Shown here piece after piece: positions 54,195-63,890 of a stretch of DNA of 64,000 nucleotides; positions within the stretch are counted from its first letter, which is position 1; each line of letters starts with the position of its first letter. The stretch comes from Roseicyclus salinarum. Its GTDB lineage: Bacteria > Pseudomonadota > Alphaproteobacteria > Rhodobacterales > Rhodobacteraceae. The DNA is taken from contig NZ_JARRSA010000015.1 in assembly GCF_029624655.1 (NCBI RefSeq), positions 21,496-85,495 of the forward strand. The letters are read 5' to 3'. The notes beneath the pieces were generated by a model. It saw nothing but the letters and a program-made list of their open reading frames with translations, had not been told where the DNA came from and ran no database searches. The translations under genes and the position numbers were made by a program.

Positions 54195-54884
54195 GTGAGG
54201 CGCGCGGCCTCCCTCGTCCTCGCGGCGCTGGCCGGACTGGCCGGCCCTGCGGCCGCGCAGGAGCAGTGCCGCCTAGCCCTGCTGCTCGGGCTCGACGTCT
54301 CGGCGTCGGTGGACGAGACCGAGTACCGGCTGCAGATGGACGGGCTCGCCGCCGCGCTCATCAACCCCTCGGTGATCGAGGCGGCGCTGTCGGGCAACGG
54401 CGCCGTCGCGATCTCGATCTACGAATGGTCGGGGCGGTTCCAGCAGGACCTCCTGATCGACTGGACCTTCGTCAGGAGCGAGGCGGACCTTGTGGGGATC
54501 GCCGAAAGGGTGATCGGAGCGACCCGCAGCCACGAGGATTTCCCGACCGCCATCGGCTACGCGCTCGGCTATGCCGCGACGCACCTGCAGCGCGGGCCAG
54601 ACTGCCTGTTCCGCACGGTGGACATCTCCGGCGACGGGCAGAACAACGACGGCTTCCCGCCCCTCGCGGCCTACGAGCATTTTCCCTTCGACGGGGTGAC
54701 GGTGAACGGGCTCGCCATCGGCGGCGCCTCGCGCGGGATCGAGGACTACTACCTCGCCGAGGTCATCCACGGGCCCGGCGCCTTCGTGGAATACGCCGCC
54801 GACCACGAGGATTTCGAGGAAACGATGCGCCGCAAGCTGGAACGCGAGCTCAGGGTGATGATCCTCGGGGCGGCCGGGGACTAG
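54195..54884 (+). CDS. DUF1194 secreted von Willebrand-like protein
   Basis: A 229-residue exported protein. After a signal peptide (RAASLVLAALAGLAGPAAAQ) comes a vWA-like fold: LALLLGLDVSASVDETEYRLQMDGLAAAL carries the DxSxS metal-ion-adhesion motif, followed by SRSHEDFPTAIGYALGYAA-like residues (TRSHEDFPTAIGYAL) and VDISGDGQNNDG. Start GTG 54195, 1 base after the gloA stop. Roles of this family are unknown. Confidence 0.9.
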   Translation: MRRAASLVLAALAGLAGPAAAQEQCRLALLLGLDVSASVDETEYRLQMDGLAAALINPSVIEAALSGNGAVAISIYEWSGRFQQDLLIDWTFVRSEADLVGIAERVIGATRSHEDFPTAIGYALGYAATHLQRGPDCLFRTVDISGDGQNNDGFPPLAAYEHFPFDGVTVNGLAIGGASRGIEDYYLAEVIHGPGAFVEYAADHEDFEETMRRKLERELRVMILGAAGD

Positions 54885-54901
54885 GCGCGCGCGGTGCCCC
54901 G

Positions 54902-55258
54902 TCAGCTGACCGGCAGAAGCGCCGCGCCGACGCGGCGGCCCTCGGACAGAAGCACGTTGTAGGTCCGGCAGGCGGCCGCGCTCGCCATCGGCTCGACGCC
55001 GATGCCAGCGTCCTCCAGCGTCTTGCGGAAGGCCGGGGGCGGGTGCGCGATCGCGTCGCCCGTTCCCACGATCAGGAAATCGATGCTGCCGGCCGCCGCG
55101 AGGATCGGCTGCACCGCCTCGTAGCCGTCCCAGCGCGATGTCGCGCCGGGCAGGATGAGGGCCGCTCCCTCAACCACGGCGCCGTTCACCCGGAAGTAGC
55201 CCGGCCCGTATCCGTCGACGGGCGCCCCGGTTCCGAAATCGACCTCGGTGATGCGCAT
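54902..55258 (-). CDS. Mth938-like domain protein (DUF498/NDUFAF3 homologue)
   Basis: A 118-residue protein of the Mth938/NDUFAF3-like fold: MRITEVDFGTGAPVDGYGPGYFRVNG, GAALILPGATSRWD, SIDFLIVGTGDAIAHPPPAFRKTLEDAGIGVEPMASAAACRTYNVLLSEGR, the last with the family motif ACRTYNVL. The human relative NDUFAF3 assists complex I assembly. It is the last gene of the minus-strand sec-TauE block, 19 bases after the TauE gene. Confidence 0.92.
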   Translation of the reverse strand: MRITEVDFGTGAPVDGYGPGYFRVNGAVVEGAALILPGATSRWDGYEAVQPILAAAGSIDFLIVGTGDAIAHPPPAFRKTLEDAGIGVEPMASAAACRTYNVLLSEGRRVGAALLPVS

Positions 55259-55277
55259 GGCAGGATCTCCCAGTCCT

Positions 55278-56033
55278 TCAACTCCAGATCGGCAGCGCGG
55301 CAAGCCCCGCCGCCCCGATCAGACCATAGGCGAAACGGCGGTAGAACCCAGCCCTCTCGGGACGAAACAGCCGTGCACCGGCCCAGGTTCCAGCCGCGTA
55401 AGGCACCAGAAGCACGAGGCCAAGCCACAGCGCGAAGGGCATCAGAAGCCCCTGAAGCCAGAGCTGAGGCACGAAACTGAGCGAGGTCAGCGTCAGGAAC
55501 ACGGCGAGGTTCCCTCGCGTGACCGCGACCGGCTGGCCCCCGGCGCCGAGGTTGAACAGGATGACCGGCGGACCGTTCAGGCCCGTGCTGCCGCCGGTCA
55601 GGCCCGCAAGGGCGCCGACCACGAGCTTCGGGCCGGCCCCTGCCCCCACCGGCAGCCGGAAACCGGCCACGAGGGCCGCGAGCGTGCCCAGCGTGACGAG
55701 CGAGATCGCGGTGCGGATCGCCGTCTCGGGCGCGAGGCGAAGCGCGGCGACGCCAAGCGGCGTGAAGACGAGGCAGGCCGCGATCATCACGCCCACGCCG
55801 CGCTTCTCTGCCACCTTCCACGCCCCCGGCACCACGGTCACGAGCGACGCCAGCGCCGACAGCGAGAAGGCGGCAACCGCGACCGGCGGCGGGACGAACA
55901 GCGTGGCCAGCGGCATGAAGACGAGGGCCGAGCCGAAGCCCGCGAAGCCGTAGACCAGCCCCGCCACGAGCGAGGCGAGACAGACGAGGGGCAGGCCGGG
56001 ATCGACGAGGACGGCCCCGAGGGCCTCAGGCAT
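55278..56033 (-). CDS. TSUP/TauE-SafE family permease
   Basis: A 251-residue inner-membrane protein with about eight hydrophobic segments and the family motifs LVYGFAGFGSALVFMPLATLF in the first half and VVGALAGLTGGSTGLNGPPVILFNL in the second. Members export sulfite, sulfonates or similar anions. ATG 56033 overlaps the secF stop by 8 bases, so it is co-translated with secDF. Possible link to sulfonate use at hpsN is inference. Confidence 0.9.
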   Translation of the reverse strand: MPEALGAVLVDPGLPLVCLASLVAGLVYGFAGFGSALVFMPLATLFVPPPVAVAAFSLSALASLVTVVPGAWKVAEKRGVGVMIAACLVFTPLGVAALRLAPETAIRTAISLVTLGTLAALVAGFRLPVGAGAGPKLVVGALAGLTGGSTGLNGPPVILFNLGAGGQPVAVTRGNLAVFLTLTSLSFVPQLWLQGLLMPFALWLGLVLLVPYAAGTWAGARLFRPERAGFYRRFAYGLIGAAGLAALPIWS

Positions 56034-57000
56034 CGATGTTGGCGAACTGCGTCCCTGCACCGCCGCCCGACGAGGGTTTGGACCAGTCGCGCTTCACGCC
56101 GATCATCAGGACCACGTTCTTGGCGACGTAGATCGACGAATAGGTGCCGACGATCACGCCCCAGAAGATCGCGAAGACGAAGCCCCGGATCACGTCGCCG
56201 CCCAGCACCAGAAGCGCCACGAGCGCCAGAAGCGTGGTGCCCGACGTCATGAGGGTCCGGCTCAGCGTCTCGTTGGCCGACAGGTTCATCACGTCGCGCA
56301 GGTCGCGCTGCTTGTACTTCACGAGGTTCTCACGCAGCCGGTCGAAGATCACCACGGTGTCGTTGATCGAGTAGCCGATGATGGTCAGCAGCGCGGCGAT
56401 GGTCGCAAGGTCGAAGCGGATCTGCAGCAGGCTGAAGACGCCGATGGTCAGCACCACGTCATGCACCAGCGCGGCCACGGCGCCGATCGAGAACTGCCAT
56501 TCGAAACGCAGCCAGATGTAGACCAGGATCGCGGCGAGCGAGGCGCCGACCGCGATCAGGGCCGTCATGATCAGCTCTCCCGAGACCTTGGGGCCGACGG
56601 ATTCGACACTCGGGAAGGTCATCGCGGGATAGACGCCGCGCAGCGCGTCCTGCACCGCCTGGATCGTCTCGGGCGTGACGCTTTCCTGGCCCTCCTGGGC
56701 CTGGATGCGGATCATCGCGACGTTCTGGTCGGCGTCGAAAGTCGGGTCGAAGACCTCGGTGATCGAGATGTCGCCCAGCTGCAGCGGAACCAGCGCGTCG
56801 CGGTAGGCGGCGACGTCCACGGGCTCGGACGCCTCGGTGCGGATCGTCGTGCCGCCGAGGAAGTCGATGCCGAAATTCAGACCCATCGCAAGCCAGATGC
56901 CGATGGACAGCACCATGGCCACCAGCGACGCGCCGAAGGTCAGGCGCGCGTACTTGAAAAAGTCGATGTTGGTCTCGTCGGGAACCAGTCTCAGGCGCAT
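56026..57000 (-). CDS. secF: Protein translocase subunit SecF
   Basis: Works with SecD and SecYEG to pull exported proteins across the membrane using the proton gradient. The 324-residue protein has six hydrophobic helices, FGIDFLGGTTIRTEAS near residue 45, and the family motif GYSINDTVVIFDRLREN plus the C-terminal GTYSSIYVAKNVVLMIG. It starts right after secD, with one base between. Confidence 0.97.
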   Translation of the reverse strand: MRLRLVPDETNIDFFKYARLTFGASLVAMVLSIGIWLAMGLNFGIDFLGGTTIRTEASEPVDVAAYRDALVPLQLGDISITEVFDPTFDADQNVAMIRIQAQEGQESVTPETIQAVQDALRGVYPAMTFPSVESVGPKVSGELIMTALIAVGASLAAILVYIWLRFEWQFSIGAVAALVHDVVLTIGVFSLLQIRFDLATIAALLTIIGYSINDTVVIFDRLRENLVKYKQRDLRDVMNLSANETLSRTLMTSGTTLLALVALLVLGGDVIRGFVFAIFWGVIVGTYSSIYVAKNVVLMIGVKRDWSKPSSGGGAGTQFANIDA

Positions 57001-57001
57001 C

Positions 57002-58669
57002 TCAGACCTCGATCTTCTTCGGACGTGCCCGGTCGAACCAGGTCACGATGAACAGGCGTGTGACGTAGATGGCGGTGAAGACCGACGTCAGGATGCCGAT
57101 CCCCAGCGTCACCGAGAAGCCGCGCACCGGGCCGGAGCCCAGCGTGAAGAGGATCACGGCGATGATGAAGGTCGTCAGGTTGGCGTCCACGATGGCCGAC
57201 AGCGCGCGGGAATACCCCAGCTCGATCGCGCGCGCCGGGCCCTTGGCGCTCTTCATTTCCTCGCGGATACGCTCGAACACGAGCACGTTGGCGTCAACGG
57301 CCATCCCGATGGTCAGAACGATGCCCGCGATCCCCGGCAGCGTCAGCGTCGCGCCGATCAGGCTGAGGACCCCGAAGATGAGGCCCACGTTCAGCACGAG
57401 CGCGAAGCTCGCGAAAAGGCCGAACAGGCCGTAGCTCAGGATCATGAACGCCAGCACGGCGACGAAGGCGACAAGCGCAGCCGTTTCGCCGGCCGCGATG
57501 GAATCCGCGCCAAGCTCGGGGCCGATCGTTCGTTCCTCGAGGAACGTCATCTCGGCCGGCAGCGCACCGGCCCGCAGCAGGACGGCGAGGTCGGTCGAGC
57601 TTTCCACCGTGAAGTTGCCCGAGATCTGCCCCGAGCCGCCGGTGATCGCCTGCCGGATCACGGGGGCCGAGATCACTTCCTCGTCCAGCACGATGGCGAA
57701 GGGCGCGCCCACGTTCGCGGCGGTGTATTCCCCGAAGGCGCGCGCCCCCGTGGGGTTGAACCGGAAGGTGACGACGGGCTGCCCGGATTGCTGGTCGAAA
57801 CCGGGCTGGCTGTCCACAAGGTCGTCACCGGTGACGACGGGCGTTTCCTCGAGGATGTAGAACACGCCGTCTTCGTCGAGCGACGGAAGGACGATCTGGC
57901 GCGGCTCCACGCGCTCGTCGGCGCTGTCGGCGCGGCCCACGACCGGATGGAAGGTCAGGCGCGCCGTCGTGCCGATCAGGTCCTTCAGCTCCTGCGCCGA
58001 GCCGATGCCGGGCACCTGGATCAGGACACGGTCCTGGCCCTGCCGCTGGATCGTGGGTTCGCGCGTCCCCGCCTCGTCGACGCGGCGGCGCACGATCTCG
58101 ACGGATTGCTGCATGGTGCGGTTGTCCGTCGCCTCGCGCTCGGCCTCGGACAGCGTGACGACCAGCGTGTCGCCCTGCCCCGAGACGTCCAGCGACGAGG
58201 CGCCAACGCCCGTCAGGCCGGACACCGGCTGCGAAAGCGCCCGGACCGCCGACACCGCCTCGGCCAGGCCCTCGGGCTGGCTCACGCGGACGTGCAGTTC
58301 GCCCGGAGGCGCGTCGACCCGGCGGATCGTGCCGACCGTGGCGCGCAGCTCGCGCAGGCTGTCGCGCACCTCGGGCCACAGCGCGTCCATCCGCGCCTCG
58401 TAGACATCCTGGACCCGCACTTCGGCCAGAAGATGCGCGCCTCCGCGCAGGTCGAGCCCGAGGTTGACCAGCGTGGAGGGCAGGAAGTCCGGCCATCCGG
58501 CCAGCGCGGCCGCGTTCTCGTCCGTGACGACGCCGGTCGTCTCGACCTCGGCGGCGGCGTCGTTGTACTGTTCGACCCGCTCGTAGAACAGGTTCGGCAT
58601 CGCGAAGGCGAGGCCGGCCAGAAGCACCAGAACGATGAGCATCCGGTTCCAGATCGGGATTTGCAGCAT
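57002..58669 (-). CDS. secD: Protein translocase subunit SecD
   Basis: A 555-residue SecD with an N-terminal helix, a large periplasmic P1 domain (LNLGLDLRGGAHLLAEVRVQDVYE-like motif at LVNLGLDLRGGAHLL), DRVLIQVPGIGSAQELKDLIGTTARL, and the C-terminal membrane block with GIAGIVLTIGMAVDANVLVFERIREEMK, the family signature. Typical yajC-secD-secF order on the minus strand. Confidence 0.97.
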   Translation of the reverse strand: MLQIPIWNRMLIVLVLLAGLAFAMPNLFYERVEQYNDAAAEVETTGVVTDENAAALAGWPDFLPSTLVNLGLDLRGGAHLLAEVRVQDVYEARMDALWPEVRDSLRELRATVGTIRRVDAPPGELHVRVSQPEGLAEAVSAVRALSQPVSGLTGVGASSLDVSGQGDTLVVTLSEAEREATDNRTMQQSVEIVRRRVDEAGTREPTIQRQGQDRVLIQVPGIGSAQELKDLIGTTARLTFHPVVGRADSADERVEPRQIVLPSLDEDGVFYILEETPVVTGDDLVDSQPGFDQQSGQPVVTFRFNPTGARAFGEYTAANVGAPFAIVLDEEVISAPVIRQAITGGSGQISGNFTVESSTDLAVLLRAGALPAEMTFLEERTIGPELGADSIAAGETAALVAFVAVLAFMILSYGLFGLFASFALVLNVGLIFGVLSLIGATLTLPGIAGIVLTIGMAVDANVLVFERIREEMKSAKGPARAIELGYSRALSAIVDANLTTFIIAVILFTLGSGPVRGFSVTLGIGILTSVFTAIYVTRLFIVTWFDRARPKKIEV

Positions 58670-58725
58670 GGCGCGCGTGACCTCTGGGCGTCGGGTCGGA
58701 ACGGGGCCGAACGTGCCCCGTCACG

Positions 58726-59007
58726 TCAGTCTTCGGCGGGTTCGGTCTTGGAGCGGACCTGAGCGATGGTCGGGCGCAGCACGCGGACCTTCACGCCCTG
58801 GCTCAGCTCGACCTCGACCTCGTTGTCGTCCTTGACCTTGGTGATCTTGCCGATCAGGCCGCCCTGGGTCACGATCTCGTCGCCCCGGCGCAGGGCCTGG
58901 ACCATCGCCTGATGCTCCTTCACCTTTTTCTGCTGCGGCCGGATGAGCAAGAAATACATGATCGCGAAAATCAGGATCAGCGGTACGAACTGGGCGAAGG
59001 CTTCCAT
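58726..59007 (-). CDS. yajC: Preprotein translocase auxiliary subunit YajC
   Basis: A 93-residue protein: N-terminal membrane helix (FVPLILIFAIMYFLLIRPQQKK), then a soluble domain with RRGDEIVTQGGLIGKITKV and VEVELSQGVKVRVLRPTIAQV. ATG 59007 gives MEAFAQFVP; the upstream in-frame extension to 59046 is not conserved. It leads the yajC-secD-secF operon, 56 bases upstream of secD, with a promoter candidate about 108 bases upstream. Confidence 0.95.
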   Translation of the reverse strand: MEAFAQFVPLILIFAIMYFLLIRPQQKKVKEHQAMVQALRRGDEIVTQGGLIGKITKVKDDNEVEVELSQGVKVRVLRPTIAQVRSKTEPAED

Positions 59008-59114
59008 CGGTGTCCTCTGTTGTCGTGTCAGGGGCGAACCCTGCATTGGCCGGTTGTCGCGGTTTGGGCCGTCCTTCCGGCCCCGGTTGTCCCCCCGGGC
59101 CCGAAAGTCGCGGC

Positions 59115-59143
59115 ACCGTAATTGCGAGGTCCCGGGAAGGCAA
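59115..59143 (-). promoter_or_regulatory. Candidate promoter of yajC-secDF
   Basis: Minus strand TTGCCT (59138-59143), 17-base spacer, TACGGT (59115-59120). Four and three of six consensus matches. It lies in the divergent gap with the protease gene. Confidence 0.35.
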
Positions 59144-59274
59144 GGCGACTGCGCTCACGGCCAAATGGCGGCTGCGCAGGCGCGGCGCAAGCGGGAAACC
59201 GGCGTCATGCGCCGAAATGCCCATGCGACGCTCCGCGCTTGGCCCTTGCCCTGGCGGCGGGTAAGCGTGGCGTC

Positions 59275-60027
59275 ATGACGAGAATGCTCATCGCAGCCCT
59301 GGCCCTTCTGGCCCTCGCCGCGCCGCGTGCGGCGGCGCTCGACCCCACGGCGCTTCCGGGCCTCGCGCCACGCTCGGCCGAGGTGTCGCTGGCGGCTGTG
59401 GCGCGCCTGCGGGCAGCATCGCGCGCGGCGGGGGGCTGCACCGCCGTCCTGATCGCCCCCGACCTCGCCCTGACGGCCGGCCACTGCGCGCGCGGGGCCG
59501 TCAGCGGGGCGGACGCCATGCAGCTGATCTTCCGCCCCGACCGCAGGCCGCCCGCCTTCCGCGTCACGGTGCGCGGCGTGGCCTTCCACGCGGACAACGA
59601 CCGCGGCCCCCTGACGGCGCGCAACGCCCACGCCGATCTCGCGCTCCTGCAACTGGCCGTGCCGGTGCCGCCGGAGGTCGCGCGGCCGATCCCGCCGGGC
59701 GCAGGCGCGCAGGCGGGCCGCGTTGCGATCTACGGCTACGTCAACGGCGGGGCCGAGGTCCTGCGCGGGCATCCCGCCTGCCGCCTCGGCACCCTGGCGC
59801 CCGGACTTTTGGGCAGCGACTGCCGCGTGGTCTCGGGGCTTTCGGGCTCGCCCGTCCTGTCGGGCGGGCCCGGCGACTGGCGGCTCGAGGGGATCGCCGT
59901 CGCCACGGTCGGCGGCGGAGAGCTGCGCGCCTTCATCGCCGACGTGGTGCCTTGGCCCGAGTTCGCCGGCCCCTACGCGCTGGACGCGCCGCCAGCCCCG
60001 CAGGCAGCCCCGCAGGCAGCCCCATAG
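59275..60027 (+). CDS. Secreted trypsin-like serine protease
   Basis: A 250-residue protein with signal peptide (MTRMLIAALALLALAAPRAAA). The chymotrypsin-fold triad is intact: His in DLALTAGHCARG, Asp in AHADLALLQL, and Ser in VSGLSGSPVLSGG. Three cysteines occur around it (GGCTAV, GHCARG, HPACRL, SDCRVV), allowing two disulfides. The last 8 residues (QAAPQAAP) come from a 12-base tandem repeat. ATG 59275 chosen to give the signal peptide; the open frame extends to 59122 without features. Confidence 0.88.
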   Translation: MTRMLIAALALLALAAPRAAALDPTALPGLAPRSAEVSLAAVARLRAASRAAGGCTAVLIAPDLALTAGHCARGAVSGADAMQLIFRPDRRPPAFRVTVRGVAFHADNDRGPLTARNAHADLALLQLAVPVPPEVARPIPPGAGAQAGRVAIYGYVNGGAEVLRGHPACRLGTLAPGLLGSDCRVVSGLSGSPVLSGGPGDWRLEGIAVATVGGGELRAFIADVVPWPEFAGPYALDAPPAPQAAPQAAP

Positions 60028-60036
60028 GCAGCCCCC
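60001..60036 (+). repeat. 12-base tandem repeat at the protease stop codon
   Basis: CAGGCAGCCCCG (60001-60012), CAGGCAGCCCCA (60013-60024) and TAGGCAGCCCCC (60025-60036). In the third unit CAG has become TAG, which is the stop codon. Confidence 0.7.
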
Positions 60037-60102
60037 CTTCCGCAGTGCCGCAAACTTCGCCATAAGCGCGCCTCGAAAGACACGCCAGCGACGAGGCCCC
60101 TG

Positions 60103-61395
60103 ATGCACGACATCCGCGCCATCCGCGAAAACCCTGCCGCCTTCGACGCCGCGCTCGCCCGGCGCGGCGTGCAAGCGCAATCGCCCGCCATCCTCGCCCT
60201 CGACGAAGAGCGGCGCGGCTGCATCCAGAAGGCCGAGAGCGCGCTCGCCGAGCGGAACGCGGCCTCGCGGGAGGTCGGACAGGCGAAGGCGGCGGGCGAC
60301 GAGGCCGGATTCGAGCGCCTGCGCGCTCTGGTCGCGCAGAAGAAGGACGAGATCGCCCGCCTCGAGGAGGAGGCCAAGGCGAAGGACGAGGCGCTGCGCG
60401 AGCTGCTCGCGGGTATCCCCAACCTGCCCTACGACGACGTGCCCGAGGGCGCGGACGAGGCCGGCAACGTCGAGATCCGCCGCTGGGGCGCGCCGCGCGA
60501 CTTCGACTTCACCCCGAAAGAGCACTTCGAGATCGCCGCCGCCGGGCCGGGCCTGGACTTCGAGGCCGCCGCGAAGCTTTCGGGCTCGCGGTTCGTGGTG
60601 ATGTCGGGCGCGGTCGCGCGCGTCCACCGCGCGCTTGCGCAGTTCATGCTCGACGTCCACACGACCGAGAATGGCCTGACCGAGGTGAATGGCCCGGTCA
60701 TGGTGCGCGACGAGGTCATGTACGGCACCGGCCAGTTGCCCAAGTTCGGCGAGGACAGCTACCGCACCACGAACGGCTGGTGGCTGATCCCGACCTCCGA
60801 GGTGTCGCTGACCAACCTGGTGGCGGGCGAGATCGTGGAGGAGGGCCACCTGCCCCTGCGCTACACCGCCCATTCGCTGTGCTTCCGCTCCGAGGCCGGA
60901 TCGGCGGGCCGCGACACGGCCGGGATGCTCCGCCAGCACCAGTTCGAGAAGGTCGAGATGGTGTCGATCACCCATCCCGACACATCAGACGACGAGCAGA
61001 AGCGCATGTTGCGCTGCGCCGAGGGGATCCTCGAGCGGCTCGGCCTGCCCTACCGCACGGTGGTGCTGTGCACGGGCGACATGGGCTTCGGCGCGCGCCG
61101 GACCTACGACATCGAGGTCTGGCTGCCGGGACAGGACACCTACCGCGAGATCTCCTCGGTCTCGACCTGCGGCGATTTCCAGGCGCGGCGGATGAACGCG
61201 CGCTTCCGCCCCGAGGGCGGCGGCAAGCCCGAATTCGTGCACACGCTGAACGGGTCGGGCCTTGCTGTGGGGCGCTGCCTGATCGCGGTCCTCGAAAACG
61301 GGCAGGAAGCCGACGGCTCGGTGGTTCTGCCCGAGGCGCTGCATCCCTATCTCAACGGCAGGACGCGCATCACGCCCGAGGGACGCCTTGCCTGA
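60103..61395 (+). CDS. serS: Seryl-tRNA synthetase
   Basis: Charges tRNA-Ser and tRNA-Sec. The 430-residue protein has the N-terminal coiled-coil arm (residues about 25-100, rich in [18 protein letters not shown] and [23 protein letters not shown]) and class II catalytic motifs [29 protein letters not shown] (motif 2), [21 protein letters not shown], and [20 protein letters not shown] (motif 3). The ATG at 60103 follows CGAGG. Confidence 0.97.
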   Translation: MHDIRAIRENPAAFDAALARRGVQAQSPAILALDEERRGCIQKAESALAERNAASREVGQAKAAGDEAGFERLRALVAQKKDEIARLEEEAKAKDEALRELLAGIPNLPYDDVPEGADEAGNVEIRRWGAPRDFDFTPKEHFEIAAAGPGLDFEAAAKLSGSRFVVMSGAVARVHRALAQFMLDVHTTENGLTEVNGPVMVRDEVMYGTGQLPKFGEDSYRTTNGWWLIPTSEVSLTNLVAGEIVEEGHLPLRYTAHSLCFRSEAGSAGRDTAGMLRQHQFEKVEMVSITHPDTSDDEQKRMLRCAEGILERLGLPYRTVVLCTGDMGFGARRTYDIEVWLPGQDTYREISSVSTCGDFQARRMNARFRPEGGGKPEFVHTLNGSGLAVGRCLIAVLENGQEADGSVVLPEALHPYLNGRTRITPEGRLA

Positions 61396-62137
61396 CCCGA
61401 CCCCGCTCGAACGCCCGGATGACCCAAGGGACACCGCGAAACTGAAGGCGGTGCTGGTCCTCGTGGCCGCCCTCGCCTTCGCGGCGTCGCCCTTCGTCGT
61501 GGAGCCCTTTACCGGCTTCGACCCCGCGCAGATGCCGGTTCCGGTGGACGACCCGCCGATCCAGCCCGCGGGCTGGGCGTTCTCGATCTGGGGGGTGATC
61601 TACCTGTGGCTCGTGGCCTCCGCGGGCTACGGCCTCGTCCGGCGCGACACCGACGCGGGCTGGGACCGCACGCGCTGGCCGCTTTTCGCAAGCCTCGCCG
61701 TCGGCGCCTCGTGGCTTGCCGTGGCCGGGCTGGCGCCCGCGACGGCGACCTTCCTCATCTGGGTCATGCTGGCTGGCGCGCTTCTGGCGCTGCGCGCGGC
61801 GCCCGCGCGGGACGGGGCATGGCTCGCGCTTCCCTTGGGCCTCTATGCGGGCTGGCTCACTGCGGCGAGCTGCGTCGCGCTTGCCAACGTGGCGGCGGGC
61901 TACGGGCTGGGCGGGGTCGTCGCGCTCAGCTGGGCGGGACTTGCGCTCGCGGTGGGGATCGCGGTCATGGCGGCGCTGTCGCTGCGCGTCGTGACCTATC
62001 CGCTCGCCGTGGGCTGGGCGCTTTTCGGCATCGTGGTGGCGAACGCGGCCGCCGCTCCGGCCTATGCCGCGGCCGCAGGCGCCGGTGCGCTCGCGATGCT
62101 GTGGCTCGCGTGGCGGGACAGGCGCGGCGCCGCCTGA
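61388..62137 (+). CDS. TspO/MBR-like tryptophan-rich membrane protein
   Basis: A 249-residue membrane protein with about seven hydrophobic segments. [31 protein letters not shown] resembles the TspO helix-1 motif PPxxxPxWxFxxxWxxxY, and [24 protein letters not shown] the last helix. Longer than TspO (about 160 residues) so it is a diverged relative. Start is TTG 61388 overlapping the serS stop by 8 bases; no other in-frame start precedes the first helix. Confidence 0.75.
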   Translation: MPDPTPLERPDDPRDTAKLKAVLVLVAALAFAASPFVVEPFTGFDPAQMPVPVDDPPIQPAGWAFSIWGVIYLWLVASAGYGLVRRDTDAGWDRTRWPLFASLAVGASWLAVAGLAPATATFLIWVMLAGALLALRAAPARDGAWLALPLGLYAGWLTAASCVALANVAAGYGLGGVVALSWAGLALAVGIAVMAALSLRVVTYPLAVGWALFGIVVANAAAAPAYAAAAGAGALAMLWLAWRDRRGAA

Positions 62138-62268
62138 GACCGCAGCCCCGGCATCCGGGCAACGGTCGGCGGCACCACGGCGCGCGGTCCGGCAGTCGCC
62201 TTGCCCACGCTCCGGGCAGCCGCTACACGCGGAACAGAGCAGTCCGCCGATGCCACAAGGGGCCGTGA

Positions 62269-63054
62269 ATGCGCATCCTCATCACCAACGACGACGGGAT
62301 CAACGCACCCGGCCTCGAGATCCTGCGCGCCATCGCGGAGGAGGTCGCGGGCCCCGGCGGCGAGGTCTGGACCGTCGCGCCCGCCTTCGAGCAGTCGGGC
62401 GTCGGCCACTGCATCTCCTATGTCCACCCCACGATGATCGCCGAGCTTGCGCCCCGCCGCTACGCCGCCGAGGGCTCTCCGGCCGATTGCGTGCTCGCCG
62501 CCCTGAACGACGTGCTGGCCGACGCGCCACCGGACCTCGTGCTGTCCGGCGTGAACCGGGGCAACAACGCGGCCGAGAACGTGCTTTACTCCGGCACCAT
62601 CGGCGGCGCGATGGAGGCGGCGCTGCAGGGCCTGCCCGCGATCGCGCTGAGCCAGTATTACGGGCCCGGGAACGCGGGCCTCGACAACGCCTTCGAAGCG
62701 GCGGCTGCGCATGGCGCGGGGCTGGTCCGCCAGCTCTGGGAACAGGGGCATTGGGACCGCTCCGACTACCGCGTGTTCTACAACGTGAACTTTCCGCCGG
62801 TCGCGGCCGCGGACGTGCGCGGCACGCGGGTGACCGCGCAGGGCTTCCGCCGCGGCGCGGGCTTCTCGATGCAGCCCCATGTCGCGCCGAACGGGCGCCG
62901 GTTCCTGTGGATCACGGGCGGGCCGCAGAACATCCCGACCGAGCCGGGAAGCGACGCGCACGCGAACCTCGAAGGCTACATCTCGGTCACGCCGATGCGC
63001 GCGGACCTGACCGCCCACGAGGCGATCGAGGGACTGAAGGCGGCCCTCGAATGA
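62269..63054 (+). CDS. surE: 5'/3'-nucleotidase SurE
   Basis: Survival-protein nucleotidase acting on NMPs. The 261-residue protein has the catalytic metal-binding [10 protein letters not shown] (D8, D9), [11 protein letters not shown] (Ser), and [33 protein letters not shown]. It starts at ATG 62269. It is followed by pcm after 37 bases, the usual surE-pcm pair. Confidence 0.95.
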   Translation: MRILITNDDGINAPGLEILRAIAEEVAGPGGEVWTVAPAFEQSGVGHCISYVHPTMIAELAPRRYAAEGSPADCVLAALNDVLADAPPDLVLSGVNRGNNAAENVLYSGTIGGAMEAALQGLPAIALSQYYGPGNAGLDNAFEAAAAHGAGLVRQLWEQGHWDRSDYRVFYNVNFPPVAAADVRGTRVTAQGFRRGAGFSMQPHVAPNGRRFLWITGGPQNIPTEPGSDAHANLEGYISVTPMRADLTAHEAIEGLKAALE

Positions 63055-63091
63055 CGCATTCCGTGCAGGGCCCCGCAACGATGGACCGCCG

Positions 63092-63733
63092 ATGATGGAC
63101 GATGCCGAGCGGAAGATGCAGTTCCTGTTCCAGTTGCGCCAGAAGGGCGTGACCGACAGCCGTGTCCTTTCGGCCATGGAGCGCGTCGACCGCGGCGCCT
63201 TCGTGCGCGGCCATTTCGCCGACCGCGCCTACGAGGACATGCCGCTGCCGATCCCGTGCGGGCAGACGATCAGCCAGCCCTCCGTCGTGGGCCTGATGAC
63301 GCAGGCGCTGGACGTGCAGCCGCGCGACACCGTGCTCGAGATCGGCACGGGCTCGGGCTACCAGGCCGCCGTCCTGAGCCATCTCGCGCGGCGCGTCTAC
63401 ACGATCGACCGGCACCGGGGCCTGACCCGGGCGGCGGAGGTGCTGTTCACCGGGCTGGGCTATTCCAACATCGTCGTGCTGACCGGGGACGGAAGCTTCG
63501 GCCTGCCCGAACAGGGACCTTTCGACCGCATCCTCGTGACGGCGGCCGCCGAGGACCCTCCGGGCCCCCTGCTGCGGCAGCTGAAGGTGGGAGGCGTCAT
63601 GGTGGTGCCAGTGGGGCAGTCGGATACCGTCCAGAGCCTGATCCGCGTGACGCGCTCGGAGGCGGGGTTCGACTACGACGAGATCCTGCCGGTGCGTTTC
63701 GTGCCGCTGGTCGAGGGGCTGGCGGAGGACTGA
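63092..63733 (+). CDS. pcm: Protein-L-isoaspartate O-methyltransferase
   Basis: Repairs L-isoaspartyl residues. The 213-residue enzyme has the substrate-binding [48 protein letters not shown] with the SAM motif [45 protein letters not shown], and the characteristic end RFVPLVEGL. Two ATGs (63092, 63095) are possible. Confidence 0.95.
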   Translation: MMDDAERKMQFLFQLRQKGVTDSRVLSAMERVDRGAFVRGHFADRAYEDMPLPIPCGQTISQPSVVGLMTQALDVQPRDTVLEIGTGSGYQAAVLSHLARRVYTIDRHRGLTRAAEVLFTGLGYSNIVVLTGDGSFGLPEQGPFDRILVTAAAEDPPGPLLRQLKVGGVMVVPVGQSDTVQSLIRVTRSEAGFDYDEILPVRFVPLVEGLAED

Positions 63734-63740
63734 GACGTCG

Positions 63741-63800
63741 CCTTCGGGGGCCTTCGGGGGCCTTCGGGGGCCTTCGGGGGCCTTCGGGGGCCTTCGGGGG
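63741..63800 (+). repeat. Six-copy tandem repeat of CCTTCGGGGG
   Basis: Six identical 10-base units in a row begin 8 bases after the pcm stop. Each unit contains CC-TTCG-GG, which as RNA is the very stable UUCG tetraloop. It may be a variable-number repeat, a terminator-like array, or slippage product. Bases 63734-63890 contain this array and a weak promoter but no gene. Confidence 0.85.
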
Positions 63801-63807
63801 CGCGGGG

Positions 63808-63836
63808 CTGGAAAGCGGGCGCGGCTCGGGTATAAA
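63808..63836 (+). promoter_or_regulatory. Weak promoter candidate after the tandem repeat
   Basis: CTGGAA (63808-63813), 17-base spacer, TATAAA (63831-63836). The -10 matches consensus well (5 of 6), the -35 poorly (3 of 6). Confidence 0.35.
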
Positions 63837-63890
63837 CGGACGGAGGTCAGCAGCGAGCGCTCATGCGGGCGCCGGACAAGGTGGGATCGG

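Noticed and set aside
56837..58762. 641-codon plus-strand open frame opposite secD
   Set aside because: It mirrors secD, has low-complexity Arg/Asp/His content, and no ribosome binding site.
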